Assembly (NCBI RefSeq): GCF_039538045.1
Contig: NZ_BAABBQ010000001.1
Location: 2,130,001-2,194,000, forward strand
DNA: 64,000 bases
DNA from: Sphingomonas swuensis
GTDB lineage: Bacteria > Pseudomonadota > Alphaproteobacteria > Sphingomonadales > Sphingomonadaceae
Direction: 5' to 3'
In this document: one piece after another, positions 45,315-54,413 of the stretch
How the letters are laid out: every line of letters begins with the position of its first letter
Position numbering within the stretch: the first letter of the stretch is position 1
The notes under the pieces: model-generated
Seen by the model: the letters and a program-made list of their open reading frames with translations, nothing else
Databases searched by the model: none
What the model was told of the DNA's origin: nothing
Made by a program: the position numbers and the translations under genes

Positions 45315-46093
45315 TGCTCGATACCGTCCAATACATCCTCGGCCTTCTGTCGGGCAGCCTCGTCGGCTTCACGCTCGGCCTGGTCGGCGGCGGCGGATCA
45401 ATCCTCGCCGTGCCGCTGATGGTCTATCTGGTCGGCGTCCAGAGCCCGCATGTCGCGATCGGCACCAGTGCCCTCGCGGTGGCCGCCAATGCCGCGACCG
45501 GTCTCGCCAATCACGCCCGCGCGGACACGGTGAAATGGCGCTGCGGCTTGATGTATGCCGGGGCCGGCGTCATCGGCGCGTTCTTCGGCTCGACCGCCGG
45601 CAAAGCGTTCGATGGGCAGAAGCTGCTGTTCCTCTTTGCCATCGTGATGATTGTGGTCGGCATCCTGATGCTCCGCCGCCGCAAGCACGAAGGCGAGGCG
45701 GGGGCCCAGTGCGACCGCAGCAACGCCGGAAAGGTGCTCGGGGCTGGTCTTGGCACCGGCGGCTTTTCGGGCTTCTTCGGGATCGGCGGCGGCTTCCTCA
45801 TCGTGCCCGGCCTGATCGCGTCGACCGGCATGCCGATGATCAATGCAGTCGGCACCAGCCTTGTGGCAGTGACCGCCTTTGGCCTCACGACCGCCGCCAA
45901 CTATGCTTTCTCGGGTCTCGTCGACTGGCTGCTCGCGGGTGTGTTCATTGCGGGCGGTGTCATCGGCTCCTTCGCAGGCACGCGCGCCGCCAAGCGTCTG
46001 TCAAGCTCGGGTCAGCTGACCAACATCTTCGCGGTCCTGATCTTCGTCGTCGCCGCCTACATGCTATGGAAAAGCGCGGGAGCGGCATTCTAG
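45311..46093 (+). CDS. TauE/SafE family sulfite exporter
   Basis: 260 aa with two repeats: LGLVGGGGSILAVPLMVYLVG and FFGIGGGFLIVPGLI, each with Asn/Ser-rich half-helices (IGTSALAVAANAATG, VGTSLVAVTAFGL). It likely exports sulfite formed by the persulfide dioxygenase. Confidence 0.88.
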   Translation: MMLDTVQYILGLLSGSLVGFTLGLVGGGGSILAVPLMVYLVGVQSPHVAIGTSALAVAANAATGLANHARADTVKWRCGLMYAGAGVIGAFFGSTAGKAFDGQKLLFLFAIVMIVVGILMLRRRKHEGEAGAQCDRSNAGKVLGAGLGTGGFSGFFGIGGGFLIVPGLIASTGMPMINAVGTSLVAVTAFGLTTAANYAFSGLVDWLLAGVFIAGGVIGSFAGTRAAKRLSSSGQLTNIFAVLIFVVAAYMLWKSAGAAF

Positions 46094-46096
46094 CTC

Positions 46097-46909
46097 ATGT
46101 CGCTTCCGCAAGCCGTACAGATCGGCCCCCTCTTGCTGGCAGCCGATCGAGCACTGGCGCTCGTTCTCGTCTCGGTCTTCCTCGTCATCGCCGCCATCTT
46201 GGCCAGGAAATACGATGCGTCCGCAGAGCGTGCGGGCTGGTGGGCGCTGGTAGTCGGGCTCGTGGCCGCGAGGATCGGCTATGTCGTCGGCAATTGGGAA
46301 GCCTTCGCGATCGAGCCCGCATCCATTCTCGCGATCTGGCAGGGAGGCTTCTCGCTGCCGGCCGGAGTGGCGGCTGCCGTCCTCGTCACTCTGCGGTTCT
46401 TGCGCCTGCGCACTTCGTCACTGGTTATGGTGGGTGCGATACTCGGCGTGACGAGCGCCTACATCGGCGCTTCTCACCTTCTGAGACCCGCACCAAGACC
46501 GCTGCCGGCCGGCCTCGCTGTGCAGACACTGACCGGTAAGCACGTCAATCTCTCCGCATGGCGTGGCCGGCCACTGGTAATCAATCTTTGGGCGAGCTGG
46601 TGTCTGCCATGTCGCCGAGAGATGCCGATGTTGATCGACACGGCGTTACGCTCACCAGTCCCCATCTTGCTCGTCAACAGCGGCGAAGAGCGGGCGGTTG
46701 CCGAGCGATTCCTAGTTGCAAACCGCCTGCCCGACGATTTGGTTTACCTCGACGACACTGCCTCTCTTGCCACCGTCATCGGCGCCGCCGGGTATCCCGC
46801 CACGATCTTCATCGACGCAGCTGGGAAGGTTAAGTCGGTGCATGTGGGCGAGCTGTCGCGGGCGATGCTGGCTGAAGAGATAAAGGCTGTGCGGCACGAA
46901 CGTCGCTGA
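46097..46909 (+). CDS. TlpA-like thioredoxin with N-terminal membrane domain
   Basis: 270 aa. Residues 1-130 hold four hydrophobic helices resembling a truncated prolipoprotein diacylglyceryl transferase (ILARKYDASAERAGWW, GYVVGNWEAF). Residues 140-270 are TlpA with LWASWCLPCRREMP and the cis-Pro in GAAGYPATIF. It is last in the sulfide operon and reduces or exchanges disulfides in the periplasm. Confidence 0.87.
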   Translation: MSLPQAVQIGPLLLAADRALALVLVSVFLVIAAILARKYDASAERAGWWALVVGLVAARIGYVVGNWEAFAIEPASILAIWQGGFSLPAGVAAAVLVTLRFLRLRTSSLVMVGAILGVTSAYIGASHLLRPAPRPLPAGLAVQTLTGKHVNLSAWRGRPLVINLWASWCLPCRREMPMLIDTALRSPVPILLVNSGEERAVAERFLVANRLPDDLVYLDDTASLATVIGAAGYPATIFIDAAGKVKSVHVGELSRAMLAEEIKAVRHERR

Positions 46910-47020
46910 GCTCGCAGCGTTCGAATGAATGTCCGAGTTTGCGATCCATGCTTTCTTTTGCGGACCGGCAGCTACCGGCCATTGCCAGTCGTATTAAGTG
47001 GCTGTCTGAAAGTCGGTTGG

Positions 47021-47084
47021 TGGTGGAAAGCGGAACGGCGGCTTCCGGGCGGGCAGAGGCGGAAAGAAGACATTCGCCTACGCC
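47021..47084 (+). repeat. Dispersed intergenic repeat, copy E
   Basis: TGGTGGAAAGCGGAACGG, CTTCCGGGCGGGC, then GCGGAAAGAAGACATTCG. It begins exactly like copy B. The 46910-47233 gap has this repeat and otherwise nothing I can identify; it separates the sulfide operon from the defence-like operon. Confidence 0.6.
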
Positions 47085-47233
47085 ATCCATACTTCGGCTA
47101 ACCTAGAAATCATTCAAACCAGAGGTGGCCGGGCCATAATGGCAGAAGATTAGGAACAAGCCGCTGGTAAGCTATGGCAGCCGCATCGATCGCTGGATAC
47201 AACTGAGACAAAGCCACGGTTAGGGGTTCCGAA

Positions 47234-48487
47234 TTGCGTGTGTTTCGTGTCGTACAAGTAGGCGACATCCACTACTCTGACTCGGAAAACTTTCAGTCTC
47301 CCGTGGACAACAAGGATCCCGGTTTTCCGGCCGCTCTGCGTGAGTCAATTGGAACGGCCCCGCTTCAGGCCGTCTTCCGTAGCCTTAGTCACGTCCTCGA
47401 AACGGGGGGCATCGACTTCGTCACCTTTATGGGTGATTTCACGACCCGAGGCGACAGCACGGCACTTAACGAATGTGCGCGGTACATTCGCGGACTGTTT
47501 GCCGAGACTTGGCCTGGCGAAGGTCCCGATTGTAAGCTGATAATTGGTAACCACGACATTGATCGGCGCTTAGATCCTGATAGCGATGATCGCTTTGAGC
47601 GCATCAATGCGGTGCTAACCGGAGCAGGCTTCAAGGCCGCCAGCATTCTTGCCCCCTGCGAGTCCGTTATCCCTAGTGACGATGCCGCTGAGGTGCGGGT
47701 GTTTGGCATCAATAGCTGTCGAGGGTGCGGTCAGCTTCGCCTGCTTGGTAGCATTCTCGAGAAGCATGCAGGCCCTGCAATCCGCAAGCTTCTCGTAGAG
47801 GGCGGCAGCGGTGCCGAACTCGACGAGTTATACGAGCAAATCGATACCCCCGCGATTGACGAACACACCATAGCTCTACTCGCAAATAGCCTCTCGCACG
47901 TCGGCGAAACAGTGATGCCCGTAATCTGCGCGCACCATAATCTGTTGCCGCAAGCCATGCCTCGCATCGCGCCCTACTCAGAGCTGATCAATGGCGGTGC
48001 AATCCGCGCTGCGCTCCTCAACCTGAATCGGCCACTTCTCTACCTCCATGGTCATCTCCACACTAGTCCGATCGAGGTTGTGCGGGTGCCGGAGCACACC
48101 CGCTCAGCGATCATCTCCATCTCGGCACCGCTCCTCCGCGAGGGCTTCAATGTGATCGAGATCGCCTTCAACCAAGAAGCGGTGCCGCTCGGTTGCCGTG
48201 TCATTGCTCACAGGCTGGATGGAAGTCAGTGCCGCATAGCGAGCTCAAATATCATTCCAGCCTGGACCGCTGCCGAAGGTCTTCGCCTCACTACTTTTCG
48301 CGCGCGAGAGCTGATGAAGGTGCTGGAACCCGACGCTGTTGTGCCGCGGAGTGACCTCCTTGCGCGGCTCAGTTGGCCCGAGATGGTTCTTGACGACGCG
48401 CTTACGGAGCTGCGCTGGCTCGGTGCTGTCGAGATACCCAACCACGATCGGCCTGCAATTCATTGGCGTGTCACGAGGAGTATCTGA
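47234..48487 (+). CDS. Metallophosphoesterase, first gene of a coupled trio
   Basis: 417 aa. All calcineurin-like motifs are present: QVGDIHYSD, FMGDFTTRGD, LIIGNHDID, ICAHHNLL and LHGHLHTS, so it is probably an active phosphodiesterase or nuclease. About 100 C-terminal residues (ARELMKVLEPDAV, LLARLSWPEMVLDDAL) look like a winged-helix domain. TTG start with AGGGG seven bases before it. Codon use is less GC-rich than in neighbouring modules. The specific substrate is unknown. Confidence 0.8.
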   Translation: MRVFRVVQVGDIHYSDSENFQSPVDNKDPGFPAALRESIGTAPLQAVFRSLSHVLETGGIDFVTFMGDFTTRGDSTALNECARYIRGLFAETWPGEGPDCKLIIGNHDIDRRLDPDSDDRFERINAVLTGAGFKAASILAPCESVIPSDDAAEVRVFGINSCRGCGQLRLLGSILEKHAGPAIRKLLVEGGSGAELDELYEQIDTPAIDEHTIALLANSLSHVGETVMPVICAHHNLLPQAMPRIAPYSELINGGAIRAALLNLNRPLLYLHGHLHTSPIEVVRVPEHTRSAIISISAPLLREGFNVIEIAFNQEAVPLGCRVIAHRLDGSQCRIASSNIIPAWTAAEGLRLTTFRARELMKVLEPDAVVPRSDLLARLSWPEMVLDDALTELRWLGAVEIPNHDRPAIHWRVTRSI

Positions 48488-50454
48488 TGACGCCCACCAA
48501 TCCCTTCAGGCCGACACGATTTGAGCACCACGATCACCCGCTGATCTGGCTGTCGCCCAACGTGCGGCTGCTTGAAGGCCTCAAGTCCGTCTACGTTGCC
48601 GGAACTCGAGGCAGTGGCAAGACCAGCTTGTTGAAGGCCATCAACTGGCGCGAGCGCCTCTATAACCCGACTGTGCGAGATCAGCTCGGAGCCAACCCGC
48701 CTGACTATGTCGCAGTCTACTTTCGGCTACCGGACTTTCTAACGTCAGCAATCGGGCTGATTAACTGGGAGCATTGTTTTCCGGACAGCCCGACCCCTGA
48801 TTTAGTGGGCTACGAGATCTTCAGCCAGCTGATAGAGTTCGTTGGTGCGCAACTTATTTGCGAAGCAATAAGCTCTCTCCGGGCTGCACAGCGGTTTTCT
48901 TATTCGACCAACGACGAGGATGCGCTAGTCGCTGCTGTCCTCGCCCGTTATCCAGCACTTGCTGAAGCCGTTGGGCAGGATGGTTGCGAGGGCCTGGATG
49001 GATTGTCGCTGATCTTTCGCCGTTTGCACCAGCGCCTCAACGTTCTCATTACGAGAGGCCAAGTTCACGATGCGTTAGCGCTCTCGCTCGAGGCGCAGCC
49101 CGGCGTCTTCATAAACGAGCTGGCAGCGCGGCTTCGCGATCTTGCCTGCGCCGCCGAAGGAAGCTGTTCCACCAGCTTTCATCTAAAAATCTGTATTGAC
49201 GATTGTGAGACGCTGCAGCCTGTTCAACAGAAATTCCTGAACTCGCTAGTTCGAAGCACTCAAAACCCACTCTTTTGGGTCGTGAGCTACGTTTCAGTAG
49301 ATTATGACTCGACCAATACAGTTCACTTCAATCAGACTCTAAGTGACGCAGACCGCACCCAACTGCTTCTCGACGACATGGGGAACTCGGATTTCTACCG
49401 ACTTTGTGAAGGCGTTAGTCTGCTGCGCGTTTACTACTCCGATCCCGGCCTCCGCGACACGCCCCTCAACGCTCTTCCGCGGGATTTCTTTGAGCTAGAG
49501 TCGCTGCTCGGAAAGGTGTCGATCAACGCACTTCTTGCAAATCAGGCGCAGCACTCACTGTCCGCCGAGTTCACTCAGCTAGTTGAGCGCGCCAAGGCTA
49601 GAGACAAGCGTCGCGGGAGCAACCGCGTGCCTTCCATCTTTGAAACCTATGTACTCGAGAAATTAGGCCATAGGCTTGCGGATGACCGAGAAGCCAATTT
49701 GGGTGCCTATCTCCGTCGGAAAAACGTTGCAGCCTTGCTAGCTATCTGTGCCGAGTTCAGGATCACAAACATCCCCTACGTTGGCGCAACGACTATCGTG
49801 TCGCTGAGTAATGGCTGCATTCGAGACTATCTCGAACTCATAGGGTCTATCTTTGATGAGGCTCTACGCCGCAGGGAGATTCGTAGCGTTGCTGACCTAC
49901 GCCAGCGCGAGGTTCCTTTGTCTCTCGACGCTCAGCGCGTTGGGGTGCGGGCTTCCAGCAGGGCCAAACTAGACGGTATTCGCAACATAATTGAGCGCGA
50001 CTGGGCCGAGGCCACTCGGACCGTCGAGTTTATCGGGAAGCTAACGGCCCTGCTCCAATCTAATCCCAACGTCGAGTCCACCCTAGCGACACCCGAACGA
50101 GGCAACTTCATCTTCGACCTGTCGCTCCTCGACGATGACAATGGAGATCATCCAGGCCGCCGAGCCTTCGTCACTCGCGTGCTGCGCCGGTGCGAAGCTG
50201 ATGGCCTTCTCCGGCCCGCCCGCAGCGACCAGAATGATGATGATGAGGCGCATGAACTCGCCTTCCACTTGCATCGTCGCTTCGCGCCTGAGTTCGGCTT
50301 TTCCTATCGTGGACCATACGGCTTGCTGCGCATGCCGATGGGGGAGTTTGCCGAGATGTGCGTGGGCTCTAGCGAAACGCTCGATGCGCTCGTTGACCGC
50401 GCTTACCAACGCATCTCGCGAGACACACCTTTAGACCACCCCAAGCTGTTGTGA
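48487..50454 (+). CDS. P-loop ATPase, second gene of the trio
   Basis: 655 aa. Walker A GTRGSGKTSL at residues 39-48 and a Walker B-like LKICIDDCETLQP near residue 240, the layout of ORC/STAND-type AAA ATPases. A long helical middle follows, and a C-terminal region near residues 540-620 (RRAFVTRVLRRCEADGLLRP) could be a winged helix. The start overlaps the phosphoesterase stop by one base and the end overlaps the third gene by four. No family name can be assigned with confidence. Confidence 0.75.
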   Translation: MTPTNPFRPTRFEHHDHPLIWLSPNVRLLEGLKSVYVAGTRGSGKTSLLKAINWRERLYNPTVRDQLGANPPDYVAVYFRLPDFLTSAIGLINWEHCFPDSPTPDLVGYEIFSQLIEFVGAQLICEAISSLRAAQRFSYSTNDEDALVAAVLARYPALAEAVGQDGCEGLDGLSLIFRRLHQRLNVLITRGQVHDALALSLEAQPGVFINELAARLRDLACAAEGSCSTSFHLKICIDDCETLQPVQQKFLNSLVRSTQNPLFWVVSYVSVDYDSTNTVHFNQTLSDADRTQLLLDDMGNSDFYRLCEGVSLLRVYYSDPGLRDTPLNALPRDFFELESLLGKVSINALLANQAQHSLSAEFTQLVERAKARDKRRGSNRVPSIFETYVLEKLGHRLADDREANLGAYLRRKNVAALLAICAEFRITNIPYVGATTIVSLSNGCIRDYLELIGSIFDEALRRREIRSVADLRQREVPLSLDAQRVGVRASSRAKLDGIRNIIERDWAEATRTVEFIGKLTALLQSNPNVESTLATPERGNFIFDLSLLDDDNGDHPGRRAFVTRVLRRCEADGLLRPARSDQNDDDEAHELAFHLHRRFAPEFGFSYRGPYGLLRMPMGEFAEMCVGSSETLDALVDRAYQRISRDTPLDHPKLL

Positions 50455-51527
50455 GCGCCGACATGAATTCGTCGAGTATTTCGGCCGGCCGCTACGGCCA
50501 CCTCGCGATCACAGAAGCTTGCGCTCCCACCGTCGAGCATTCGTTGCGCGGCGATGCACTAATATGTGTTTCGAGTTGGGAGCGACGGTGTACGGAGATC
50601 CGGACTGCAAAAATGGATACGTTCGACTCTGCAGCAGTCGTCCGCTTTGTTGAAGCCGGCAAATCGGGACGTCGCGCGGAGCACGATGCGGTTCTTATCG
50701 AGCACGCACGCAGCCATACCAACAACTATATCGACCTTCCCAGCCTCACCGTGCACGATTTTTTCGGCTGGCGGGATGCGTTCGGCAAATTTATTGTCGC
50801 CGTTAAGGCGCGACTTGAACGACCGATTGACTTAGTTGTCGATATGACGTGCTTGCCGAAATACTATCTGCTCTTAATTCTCGGATTTTCGGTGAAGGCG
50901 GGCGCCGTTCGGTCGATCACTTTCTTCTACGCCGAAGGCCAGTATGCACCGGTAGGGGCAAACAGCACGCTCGCGGCAGATCATGCTTTCACCCAAGGCG
51001 AATGGACGTCTTTTCCGGTCCCCTATCTAGAGGGGGAGCTTAATCCTGACCGCAAGATCCGCATTATTGCATCTGTCGGATTCGAGACTTTCCAAGCTCG
51101 CAAGTTCATCCGGTCATACGAGGCGGAGCGCCACATCCTCGTCACTCCTAAACCTGGCTTCACCGTCGAATATGAAGAGCGTAGTGAAGCTGAGTCACAG
51201 GCACTGGCGAGCAATTTGGATGTCCCAATCGAGGATGTGATCCAGTGTTCAGCTGGAGGTGTTGTTGCCACGAGCGCTGCTGTGATCTCAGTGCTTGATA
51301 GCGACAAACGCTTCAACGAGGTCGGTCTATGCCTTGGCACCAAGCCTCAGGCGCTCGGCTTTGGCATAGCGGCGCAGTTACGATCTCACTTCACGCTCGT
51401 ATGCCGCGTGCCCGGCTCCTATGTAGAGACCGACACACCCCCACTCGGTAGGAGCTGGACCTACACCATCAATGATCTCAGCGCGGCTCCAACGCGTTAT
51501 GAGCAAGCTGGGGTTTTGACGGCCTGA
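50451..51527 (+). CDS. Unknown protein, third gene of the trio
   Basis: 358 aa, GTG start overlapping the ATPase stop. Two Rossmann-like halves are suggested: residues 30-180 with ALICVSSWERRCTEI and LVVDMTCLPKYYLLLILGF, and residues 195-350 with IIASVGFETFQARKFI and EVGLCLGTKPQALGF. The shape recalls nucleotide-sensing (CARF/SAVED-like) or small-molecule-binding domains, but I see no decisive motif. Not recognised. Confidence 0.7.
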   Translation: MSADMNSSSISAGRYGHLAITEACAPTVEHSLRGDALICVSSWERRCTEIRTAKMDTFDSAAVVRFVEAGKSGRRAEHDAVLIEHARSHTNNYIDLPSLTVHDFFGWRDAFGKFIVAVKARLERPIDLVVDMTCLPKYYLLLILGFSVKAGAVRSITFFYAEGQYAPVGANSTLAADHAFTQGEWTSFPVPYLEGELNPDRKIRIIASVGFETFQARKFIRSYEAERHILVTPKPGFTVEYEERSEAESQALASNLDVPIEDVIQCSAGGVVATSAAVISVLDSDKRFNEVGLCLGTKPQALGFGIAAQLRSHFTLVCRVPGSYVETDTPPLGRSWTYTINDLSAAPTRYEQAGVLTA

Positions 51528-51633
51528 GTGAGGCGAGTGCGGCGCCAGCATCGCAGGAACGCGGGTAACAATCGTTCGCATGAACTGGTGAGATTGTCTT
51601 TGGCACCAAGCCCTTGCGACCTGACTGCCAATG

Positions 51634-51894
51634 TCACTTGATGATCGCAATTGCCAGGGCGCCGAAAGCTATCAATACTGACACGATCGAAATCCAGAAC
51701 GCTCGTCCAGCTGGCGCACGCCAGGCCTCCCGACGCCGAAGCTCAGCCTCCGCAATTGCTTGAACGTGGTACTGCCCACGGTCAGACAACCTAATCGCCT
51801 CGTGCAGGCGGTAGTCGGTCAACAACCGCGCGCCTTCGGGAGTGGGGTTCATGGCAAAGTGTATCATGCCACTCTCCGTGTCATCCTTAGCCAC
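51634..51894 (-). CDS. Small protein with C-terminal membrane anchor
   Basis: 86 aa from a GTG at 51894 with the strong ribosome-binding site GGAGGGA. Charged helical N-terminus (LHEAIRLSDRGQYHVQAIAE) and one C-terminal helix (WISIVSVLIAFGALAIAIIK). It is convergent with the trio. Function unknown. Confidence 0.6.
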   Translation of the reverse strand: MAKDDTESGMIHFAMNPTPEGARLLTDYRLHEAIRLSDRGQYHVQAIAEAELRRREAWRAPAGRAFWISIVSVLIAFGALAIAIIK

Positions 51895-52026
51895 TGAATG
51901 CTCCCTCCACACCAGCCTCAACTATCCGTCAGATTGCGGGAGAGCAGCGCGACTGCAACAGCGCACTTAGGTGGATTTGGACGAATTAGCGTATTTCCGC
52001 TTACAGGACGCGGCGAAGCCTCTCCG

Positions 52027-52293
52027 GACGTCAACTTGTGGGTCTCAGCGGCCGCAGCTCGCCTCAATGAACAGGCGTCCGCTTATGAGCGGTCCCGATA
52101 GGAGCCTGAGCGTCCGAGCGTGGGTCTTTCGGGCCGTAGCCCGCTTGAATGAACGATCGTCCGCTTACGGGTATGAGGCGGGCAGCCCTGAACGTCAGTT
52201 TCTGGGTCTTTGCGGCCGAAGCCGCCTCGATGAACGAACGTCCGCTCGCGGGCAGCGTCGATTAAGGCCTGAACGTCTGAAAGTGGGTCAACC
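52027..52293. repeat. Tandem array of about 82-bp repeats (3.3 units)
   Basis: Units begin at about 52027, 52110 and 52192, with a partial fourth at 52273. Each reads (G/A)CGTC...GTGGGTCT...CGGCCG(C/T)AGC...CTTGAATGAAC...CGTCCGCT, then ends near GCCTGA. The core AATGAACGATCGTCCGC is the reverse complement of the GACGCTCGTTCATG core of the dispersed island repeats. It fills most of the 51895-52385 gap; no gene is apparent there. Confidence 0.75.
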
Positions 52294-52385
52294 CTGCCCT
52301 TTCGCCTTCAAGTCCACTCGGCGCCGTCTGGCACACGTCGCACGAACCTCCCAGTGTAGATAGACGCATCTTTGCACTCGGAATC

Positions 52386-54350
52386 CTACTGGGTCACAAG
52401 TCTTCTCAGATCCTCAATCTTTGTCTCAATCTCTGCGTCCGAGACATCCACCTGCAGCTTCTCCTGCACGAAGTGCAGTCTAGCCTCATTCTCGCGGACG
52501 ATCTCTGCCCAGGTCTTGACCCAGAACTTGAAGTTATCGCCGTAGAGGAACAGCCCTGGTGGGCGATCGGCTTGGTGAATCCTCCCAGCGACTTCTGGCT
52601 CGTACTCGCTGGCCACCAAGAAGAAGTTCCACGTGGTGTCAGTGTGGAGAAACTCGGGCTCCGACCTAATTGCGGTGACGTAATCCTCGACTTGATCGAG
52701 TTCCTTGCGACCGAGCTTCAGCGACGGGCGCTTGAGCTCGATGAGCAGGAATTCGCGCTTGCCAGCGTCGGAGTGTGGCACTGACCTGCCGAGGAACACG
52801 TCAACTCGCGCCACTGAGCCGTTCTTCTTCGTGACCTTCCTCCCATTGCGTTTTTGGCCGAGATCCTCCGCCACGCGGTTCATGACCTTGCTCAGGCCGG
52901 ACTCGCCCATGGTGATGTGAAATCGCTCGCCGAAGAGCCATGTATGGTCGCGAATCAGCGCGTCGAGTTCGCCCCGTTCCCTCACCTTCTGCCGGTGCCT
53001 CGGGTCGAAGATGATACCTTTCAGAACTTCGAGCGCGGTAACCCGGTCCGAGATCAGGCTCGATGCACCGATGATGTTGCCCAGCTCGGTCTTCTTGAGA
53101 AGCGAGGAGAATTCCGACTGCTTGCCCTTTGGCAGGTTCACAACGGCCTTCAGGATGGTCGAAAGGTCGTCGGGATTACGCTTGATAGCCTCCTTGAGCA
53201 GCGTCAGCGTCATCTTCTTCAGCGACGCTTCCGCCTTGGAAAAATCGCGGGAATGTGAATTGATGGCATAGGTGGCGATGTCGAAGACCTGACGCTCTCG
53301 CCGTTCGATCTGGTCACGCGGCTCGCCCTCATAGGGGTATGCGCCCTGGTCCTTCAGATCTTGAATAATGCCGAGGGATTGTTCGCTGAGCCGAGCGCGG
53401 AAATACTCGGACAAAGCCTCCCGAATATGTGACAGGACGACAACGAAATCTGGCTCGTTGAGGTCGTCGAGCTCCAGCAAGTTATGGTCGGCGACTTCTT
53501 GGAAATAGGCGCTGTACGCATAAGCCGAAAACTCAAAACCGGGCGCGGTGACATGCGCCGGCTGCGATCCCAGCACGATACCGTCTTCGCCCCCGAAATG
53601 GATCTGACGGGTGTCCGTGGCCGCCTTCCACTCGATGACCTTCACCTTGAGGTCGTTGATCGTCCGATCTGAAAGCTGGACGATTAAGGCCGGAAGGTCC
53701 TCGCACCGCCGGATGGTCAGGTTCGGATCGACCTTGAAGCCGTTGTACCAGATCTCGACGTTTGGGTACTGCAGCACGTAGGGCGCAAATAGCGTGCTGA
53801 ACCTGCTGAATGCCTCGGTGCTGGATAGCTCGTCGAACGTGCTCTTCAACATTGTAAGCACTACGCTTGTGCCGGGCGTTTCGGCAAATGGGCTCTCTGC
53901 CTCGCTCACCTCGCAGCGCTCTAGGGATTTCGAGTGTATCTCGATCGCTCGCGACGTTAGCGGCCCCTCTTCCGCACCCGGCACGATCTCCCTCGTGGTG
54001 GAGAACCACCGGGCGCGCTGCGCAAGCGAGAAGAAGCGAAGGCGTCCCCGCCCTTCCTTACCGTGTATGGCTCGGCCTAGGTTTGACGTACGGTGTGCAT
54101 CCCGTTTCCAGCTTGCGCCGAGATTGCCGAAGTCGACTTCTGCATGCTGAGCGCTGATGCCGGTTCCGTCGTCGACAATGCGGATCGCTGCCAGACCACC
54201 TAGATCGTTGCGCTCAAGCTGGATCTCGACCTTGCTGGCGTCGGCATCAAGGGCATTCCAAACGAACTCAGAAAGCGCCCGGAGCGGATCGCGGGTCGCC
54301 GCGTCCCGTTCCAAGAAATCTTGCTTCGCTTGAAGGTTGAGGGTCGTCAT
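52386..54350 (-). CDS. GHKL ATPase fused to PD-(D/E)XK nuclease
   Basis: 654 aa. N-terminal GHKL (Hsp90/MORC-like) ATPase: N-box LSEFVWNALDADASKV, G1 VDDGTGIS and G2 GKEGRGRLRFF. The C-terminal about 170 residues carry a nuclease core with Asp in ARVDVFLG and E-x-K in FLLIELKRPSLKLG, as in Shedu-type (DUF4263) proteins. The architecture suggests ATP-gated DNA cleavage in phage or plasmid defence. An ATG at 54350 starts the ATPase; a TTG at 54374 is the alternative. Confidence 0.82.
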   Translation of the reverse strand: MTTLNLQAKQDFLERDAATRDPLRALSEFVWNALDADASKVEIQLERNDLGGLAAIRIVDDGTGISAQHAEVDFGNLGASWKRDAHRTSNLGRAIHGKEGRGRLRFFSLAQRARWFSTTREIVPGAEEGPLTSRAIEIHSKSLERCEVSEAESPFAETPGTSVVLTMLKSTFDELSSTEAFSRFSTLFAPYVLQYPNVEIWYNGFKVDPNLTIRRCEDLPALIVQLSDRTINDLKVKVIEWKAATDTRQIHFGGEDGIVLGSQPAHVTAPGFEFSAYAYSAYFQEVADHNLLELDDLNEPDFVVVLSHIREALSEYFRARLSEQSLGIIQDLKDQGAYPYEGEPRDQIERRERQVFDIATYAINSHSRDFSKAEASLKKMTLTLLKEAIKRNPDDLSTILKAVVNLPKGKQSEFSSLLKKTELGNIIGASSLISDRVTALEVLKGIIFDPRHRQKVRERGELDALIRDHTWLFGERFHITMGESGLSKVMNRVAEDLGQKRNGRKVTKKNGSVARVDVFLGRSVPHSDAGKREFLLIELKRPSLKLGRKELDQVEDYVTAIRSEPEFLHTDTTWNFFLVASEYEPEVAGRIHQADRPPGLFLYGDNFKFWVKTWAEIVRENEARLHFVQEKLQVDVSDAEIETKIEDLRRLVTQ

Positions 54351-54413
54351 GGACTCTGGCCGCTGTTTCACCAAGAAACCTAGCCCCGAGGCCTGCGGAA
54401 AGCGATACGCACT

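Noticed and set aside
52027..52293. Tandem repeats considered as a CRISPR array
   Set aside because: The whole 82-bp unit repeats; there are no short exact repeats with unique spacers and no cas genes nearby.
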